DNA of 64,000 nt, taken from NCBI GenBank assembly GCA_008638375.1, contig CM018051.1, positions 28,765,344-28,829,343 of the forward strand. Direction: 5' to 3'. The position numbers were made by a program, and so were the translations under genes. Position 1 is the first letter of the stretch. Every line of letters starts with the position of its first letter. Under the pieces are notes generated by a model. That model had not been told where the DNA came from, did not search any database, and was given only the letters and a program-made list of their open reading frames with translations. The stretch comes from Nyssa sinensis. Taxonomy: Eukaryota > Streptophyta > Magnoliopsida > Cornales > Nyssaceae. Below are positions 59,985 to 64,000 of the stretch, piece after piece.

Positions 59985-61190
59985 TCAGATTCTCCTGGCT
60001 TTGTTTTTGTCTTCAGAGAGGAGCCCGGATTGCAAGTTCTGGAGGATTGGAGTCATCCAGCTCTGGGGCTGTTCAATAATTTGAGCAACTTGGGCTTTCT
60101 CTATGCTAGGTCCTAGTTGATAAGAGATTTTTACTGTGGAGTTTGCTTCAGACTTTAGGCGGGACGCCATGTTAGCCACAACATCTGCTCTGCAGTTCTG
60201 GCTTCTTTCAATTTTCTGGATAATAAATGTCTGGAAGGAATGCTTCAAGTGGTTCACCAGTTCGGAGTACCGGAGCATCCTATCATCTTTAATGGTGAAT
60301 TCTCGTATGACTTGGCTTACCACCAGTTGGGAGTCTGAGAAGACATTGAGGTTCTGAGTCTCACATTCCAAGGCAAGCTTCATGCCTAAGATTAGAGCTT
60401 CATATTCTGCTTCATTGTTGGAAGCTTTGAATCCCAGGCTGACTACTTTTTCTGTCGTGAGCCCATCAGGGGACTGTAGTACAAGGCCTACTCCCGAGCC
60501 TTGATCGGTTGACGATCCATCGATGTATAGAAGCCAGGTTCCCGAGGTTTCGATGAGTTGTGCCTTGTCTTGAAGTGCTGGGGTGAATTCGGCAACAAAA
60601 TCAGCCAAGGCCTGCCCTTTGATGGAGTTTCGGGGTACATATGATATGTCGAATTCCCCTAGCTCCACAGACCACTTCACCAATCTTCCTGATACCTCAG
60701 GTTTCCTCAGTATTGACTTTAGAGGATAGGTAGTTGGGATCTTGATTGGATGGGCTTGGAAATAAGGTCGAAGCTTCCGAGCTGATATAACCAAGGCATA
60801 GGCCAGCTTTTCTACTTCTGGATATCTCTTTTCCGTGTCAAGTAGTGCCCTACTGACGTAGAATATAGGCCTCTGTATTCCCCTGTCCTGTCTGACTAAT
60901 GCGGAGCTGACCGCGTTTTCAGAAACTGCAAGGTACAAGAGTAGCTTTTCTCCTTGTACTAGTTTTGACAGGAGCTCTGGGGAGGCTAGATACTCCTTTA
61001 GTTCTTGAAAGGATTTCTCGCATTCTTCCGTCCACTGCAAAGCTTTGCTGCCCTTCAGAGCTTTGAAGAAAGGTAGGCAGCGATCAGTGGATTTGGAGAT
61101 AAATCTGCTCAGTGCCGCAATTCTGCCATTCAGTGCCTGAATTTCCTTCCTGGTTCTTGGTGACTTCAGTCCAATCAGAGCTTGGATCTA
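59985..61190 (-). pseudogene. Tat pol: RT C-terminus, degenerate RNase H and second RNase H
   Basis: Only the last part of reverse transcriptase remains (SPRTRKEIQALNGRIAALSR, below 61187), after a TAG at 61188-61190. The first RNase H (FYVSRALLDTEKRYPEVEKL) has Tyr where the first catalytic Asp should be (LLLYLAVSE). The second, archaeal-type RNase H (from about residue 168 of the 61040 frame) has all four catalytic residues: D174 (YIDGSS), E212 (NEAEYEA), D236 (SDSQLV) and D286. This pair, one degenerate and one intact, is typical of Tat. The frame ends in a stop at 59985 and continues in the same frame to a second stop before integrase. Confidence 0.88.
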
Positions 61191-62152
61191 AGTGGGGTCT
61201 GCTTCGATACCCTCTGAGAGACAATGTTCTGGTTGTGGACGTACTTCAGACACTGATGGAGGGTTGAGGTGACCGCCCCTATCTGGTGCAACCAGGGTCT
61301 CCCGATTATGACGTTGTAGGGAGATTTCATTTTCAACACCATGTACTCCGAGATGGTGGTCTTCTGCCCTTCACCCTCTCCTACAGTGGTAGGAAGGTCG
61401 ACTCTCCCCAATGGGGTGCTGAGATTGCCATCAAAAGCTGCCATCACGGCAGTAGTGGGCTTGACGTTGTCATGGTCCATCCCCATCTGTTTAAGTGGCT
61501 CATGGAACAGTATGTTGACGGAGCTGCCAGTATCGACCAGGACTCTCCTGATCTCGAAGTTGGCAATTTTGAGGGTGATAACAAGGGCATCACTGTGAGG
61601 GCAGTGTACCCCTGCTAGATCTTGTTCAGTGAATTGGATCTCCGGTGCTGGCTTGAGCCTCTTTTCTACGTTGGAGATCTGTAATACGTTCGGGGTAGCT
61701 TTGGCCTCCCGAGCATATCTTTTTCTTGCCCTGTTGGACATTCCTATGATAGGGGAGTCAGCATGGAGGAAGTAGATGACATGGTTGTTCTGCCTCTGAG
61801 GCTCGTTTCGTCCTTCCCTTTGCTCCTGCCTCTGCTCGGGCCTTTGGTCTGGCCGTTGTTGAGGCTTGTCTTCTTGGGGGTTCTGCCTTCCGTCTTGCTT
61901 GACGAACTCCCGAAGATGCCCCTTCTTAATGAGCTGCTCTATCTCATATCGGAGGGTCCTGCATGTGTTAGTTGCATGTCCATGATCTTTATGGAAATTA
62001 CAATACTTACTTTGGTCCCGAAGGCTGGGATCTCCCTTGATTGGTTCCGGCCACCTCAGGTTCTCCCGATCTCGAATTTGTCGGAGTACCTGGTTCGGTG
62101 TGGTGTTCAAAGGAGTGAAGTTGGTGAACTCCCTTGGTCCGGAATTGTACAC
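61175..62152 (-). pseudogene. Tat gag C-terminus and protease, frameshifted before pol
   Basis: Residues 50-64 hold a C-H-H-C zinc knuckle (YCNFHKDHGHATNTC), followed by a Gln/Arg/Pro-rich linker. The aspartic protease has the active site VLVDTGSSVN (D207) and later YNVIIGRPWL. The frame is the same as gag (62255-62845) and is open back to the TAG at 62255-62257, so the GTG at 62152 is not a true start. After CLKYV the protein runs directly into DNA for the end of reverse transcriptase, in another frame, and stops at 61175. About 1 kb encoding the RT core is therefore deleted. Confidence 0.85.
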
Positions 62153-62254
62153 AGCTCTGGGTGTTGTTCTCTTCTTTGGGCTCCTGGCCCTCTTCTTGTT
62201 GGAGTCTCTTCTGTGGTCCTCCTTCTTGTGATCCTCCCTCTTTGGATTATTCCT

Positions 62255-62845
62255 CTAGGTCTGGTCTTTGCCCTTCTGGGATGTGCGGTTGGCTTCTTCC
62301 AGGTTGATGTACTTTTTGGCCCGATCCATTAATGCCTCTATGTCGGCTGGGGGGCTCTTTGTTAAGGAGTCTCTGAAACCACCTTGGGCAAGCCCAACAG
62401 TTAGGGCTACTACAAGGAACTTTGGGCGGCAGTCAGTGATCTCCGTGAGTTCGGCATTGAAGCGCGCAATGTAGGCTCTGAGGGACTCCTCCTTAGTCTG
62501 CTTGACATTTAACAGGAACTCTAGTCCCCTTTTGAGCGTTTTGCTGGTCATAAACCTGTCCAAGAATTGCCTACCGAGCTCATAGAAGCTGGTAATTGAG
62601 TTCGGAGGGAGGTTGTGGAACCACTTCAGAGCAGTTCCCTTCAAGCTGGTGTTGAAAGTTCGGCACATGAAAGCATCAGAGGCTTCGTGAAGGGCTATCG
62701 TATGTTGGTAGTGCGAGAGATGATCTCCTGGATCTCCAGACCCATCGTACAGGGTGAACTTGGGCACCATGAACTTTCTGGGCCTTTCTTCTGACATGAT
62801 GGCGTGAGTGAATGGGGTGGCTAGTCTTCCGAGCAGCCTGGCCAC
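62255..62845 (-). pseudogene. Tat gag capsid region, ends at a premature stop
   Basis: Structural protein of the particle. Contains the retrotransposon gag domain: FTLYDGSGDPGDHLSHYQ near the start, LKGTALKWFHNLP, FLDRF and ESLRAYIARFNAE. The stop at 62255 (TAG) is in frame with the zinc knuckle and protease, so a single nonsense codon splits an original gag-protease frame. The first codon of this frame is GTG; the frame is open further upstream, and an alternative frame with EEIAESMDRT near 62880-62910 suggests a one-base shift there. The true gag start is in or beyond 62846-63037. Confidence 0.85.
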
Positions 62846-63037
62846 TCGTCTTGCTCTAGAGGGTTCTAAGGTCCTCTCAAGGCAATTGTTCGGTCCATAG
62901 ACTCGGCAATCTCCTCTACCCTCCGCGGGTCTTTGAGTCTGACATCTTGCGAACCCTGCCTGACAGCCTTGGCTTCAGGGTAGTAGGGTTGAGTACGCCC
63001 TTCGGACGGAGGAGGGTTTCGAACCGGAGGGATTGGT
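62846..63037 (-). pseudogene. N-terminal gag remnant of the Tat element
   Basis: A reading frame with RRVEEIAESMDRTIALRG runs toward gag but is out of phase with it at about 62875. Left of 63038 this is the last Tat DNA before insertion G3. Assignment rests on position and frame only. Confidence 0.45.
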
Positions 63038-64000
63038 TGTCACGACCCGAAACCCACCCTCTGCGGATTATCGGATCGGGATCGCCGCCCCGAGACCCGA
63101 AGGCCCCGAGACAAGGCTCGCATCTGCAGCGGTATCGAATAGATGTGCTACACATGGTTGCGGAAGCGTGAAAAACTTTTTCTTTTCTTTTCTCATTTTT
63201 AAATTAGGCACATCCGTCCGCTACTGCTGTTTCCATACATAGCATACATGGTTACACATTCAGAGTATAACTAAAACTTAAAACTTCATACACTAATACA
63301 GTACATATCTGATTGCCCTGAGGGCTTATTACACATCCTTACTATGTCTGATAATACAAAAGTACTATTAAAGTTCATAGACTTATCAAAAGAAACTATT
63401 TAACAGATCCTTCCAAAAACAGCTAGACTCATCGTTGTAGTTCTTTAAAACCCTGTCTGCTGCATCACCTGAAAGGGGGGTCCGAACAAAGTCCGGGTAA
63501 GCTAATCTAAGCTTGTGAGCAATTCCAGTGTTCGTCATGGGGTTTTTCAATTAGCAGTGGTTTTTAGTACATAAAAGTTGTAAAACATTCACTGCCAATT
63601 GCTTATACAAATCAGAATACAGAGTATATGCATTCTTAAAACAGATAGCTTTGAAACATTTTAAGTATTCAAGCTAAACACGTACTTCGTCAAATAGAGT
63701 ATATAACTCAAACATATGCATTTCAAATAACTTGGAAACATTTAAAATATCCAAGCAAAACTCGTACTTCATCAGATAGAGTATATAAACTTAAATCACA
63801 TAAATATGTATTTGAAAATGAGGGTAAAACCTGCTTCATTTCCAAAATCACTTGTCATCTTTTCTCTTTAATTAGGTGGAATCTGTTTCGAACCAGACTC
63901 CCATTTTACTGCCAATACTGTCGATCTCATTTGCCTGGGGGATTAAATCCTGCTACCGGGCATTTACTGTTGAATCCCGAAGGATTTCAACATCACATAG
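63038..64000 (-). mobile_element. G3: family G LTR inserted in Tat 5' region, open at right
   Basis: Begins TGTCACGACCCGAAACCC at 63038 and continues past the window. It matches the reverse of 56500-57990 in G2 and 4399-5400 in G1, including the line CTTCCGC-type repeat near 63165 and GGGGGATTAAATCCTGCTA near 63936. The left TSD would be TTGGT (63033-63037). Short open frames here are not genes. Confidence 0.75.

Larger units (their letters stand above)
32624..64000 (-). mobile_element. Tat-lineage Ty3/gypsy element (composite, open at right)
   Basis: Minus-strand element carrying gag, protease, RNase H, a second (archaeal-type) RNase H and integrase, then tandem repeats, antisense genes, polypurine tract and a 3' LTR. 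A degenerate first RNase H next to an intact second one, and antisense extra genes between integrase and LTR, are known traits of the Tat lineage. The reverse transcriptase is missing. It is interrupted by G2 (37734-58467) and G3 (63038 onward). The 5' LTR is outside the window. Confidence 0.85.

Overview
The window looks like a gene-poor, heterochromatic stretch of a plant nuclear genome, probably a eudicot; the sequence does not fix the species. I see no host gene, rRNA or genuine tRNA. Almost every base can be assigned to nested LTR retrotransposons, identified by TG...CA ends, 5-bp target-site duplications (TSDs), Met-tRNA-type primer-binding sites (TGGTATCAGAGC) and polypurine tracts. Family names used here (S, G, H, F, R1, Tat) are my own labels, except Tat, which is an established Ty3/gypsy lineage.

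Layout. The oldest layer is R1, a small Ty3/gypsy-type element with LTRs of about 0.65 kb, about 1.4 kb of internal DNA and only a mini-gag. It sits in a tandem LTR-int-LTR-int-LTR-int-LTR array covering 4213-32623. R1 was interrupted by S-A (1-4212), by solo LTR G1 (4399-8434) and by F (8717-25948). F in turn holds H1 (9178-17556, itself containing S-B at 10964-15924) and S-C (17724-22717). An 881-bp hAT-like DNA element lies in the third R1 unit. The last R1 LTR is cut at 32624 by a large Tat-lineage element on the minus strand that runs to the end of the window.

The Tat element reads, in its own orientation (right to left): gag, protease, [RT lost], RNase H remnant, second RNase H, integrase, 62-bp tandem repeats, two antisense genes with their own TATA boxes (33481-37038), polypurine tract and 3' LTR (32624-33232). 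Its tandem repeat block is split by G2 (37734-58467). G2 contains S' (39331-55507), S' contains the remnant of another LTR and H2 (41290-54399), and one LTR of H2 contains S-D (45747-51616). This is a nest six to seven levels deep. A further G copy enters the Tat 5' region at 63038.

Most insertions are solo LTRs, and the S, G and H LTRs are unusually long (3-6 kb). They share a modular plan: a TGTAA-Y-A-Y-CCCGACC head, an antisense tRNA-like module in S and G, a GAGTCGACTC palindrome in S, AACCGGTT motifs, a series of about 139-nt repeats, variable tandem repeats and a GGGTTTCGGGTCGTGACA-like tail. The more novel signals are non-coding: a covarying hairpin just before the polypurine tract in both R1 and H2, a conserved leader hairpin, a snRNA-promoter-like motif in the G LTR end, and covarying hairpin repeats in H2. 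All coordinates and repeat comparisons were made by eye.
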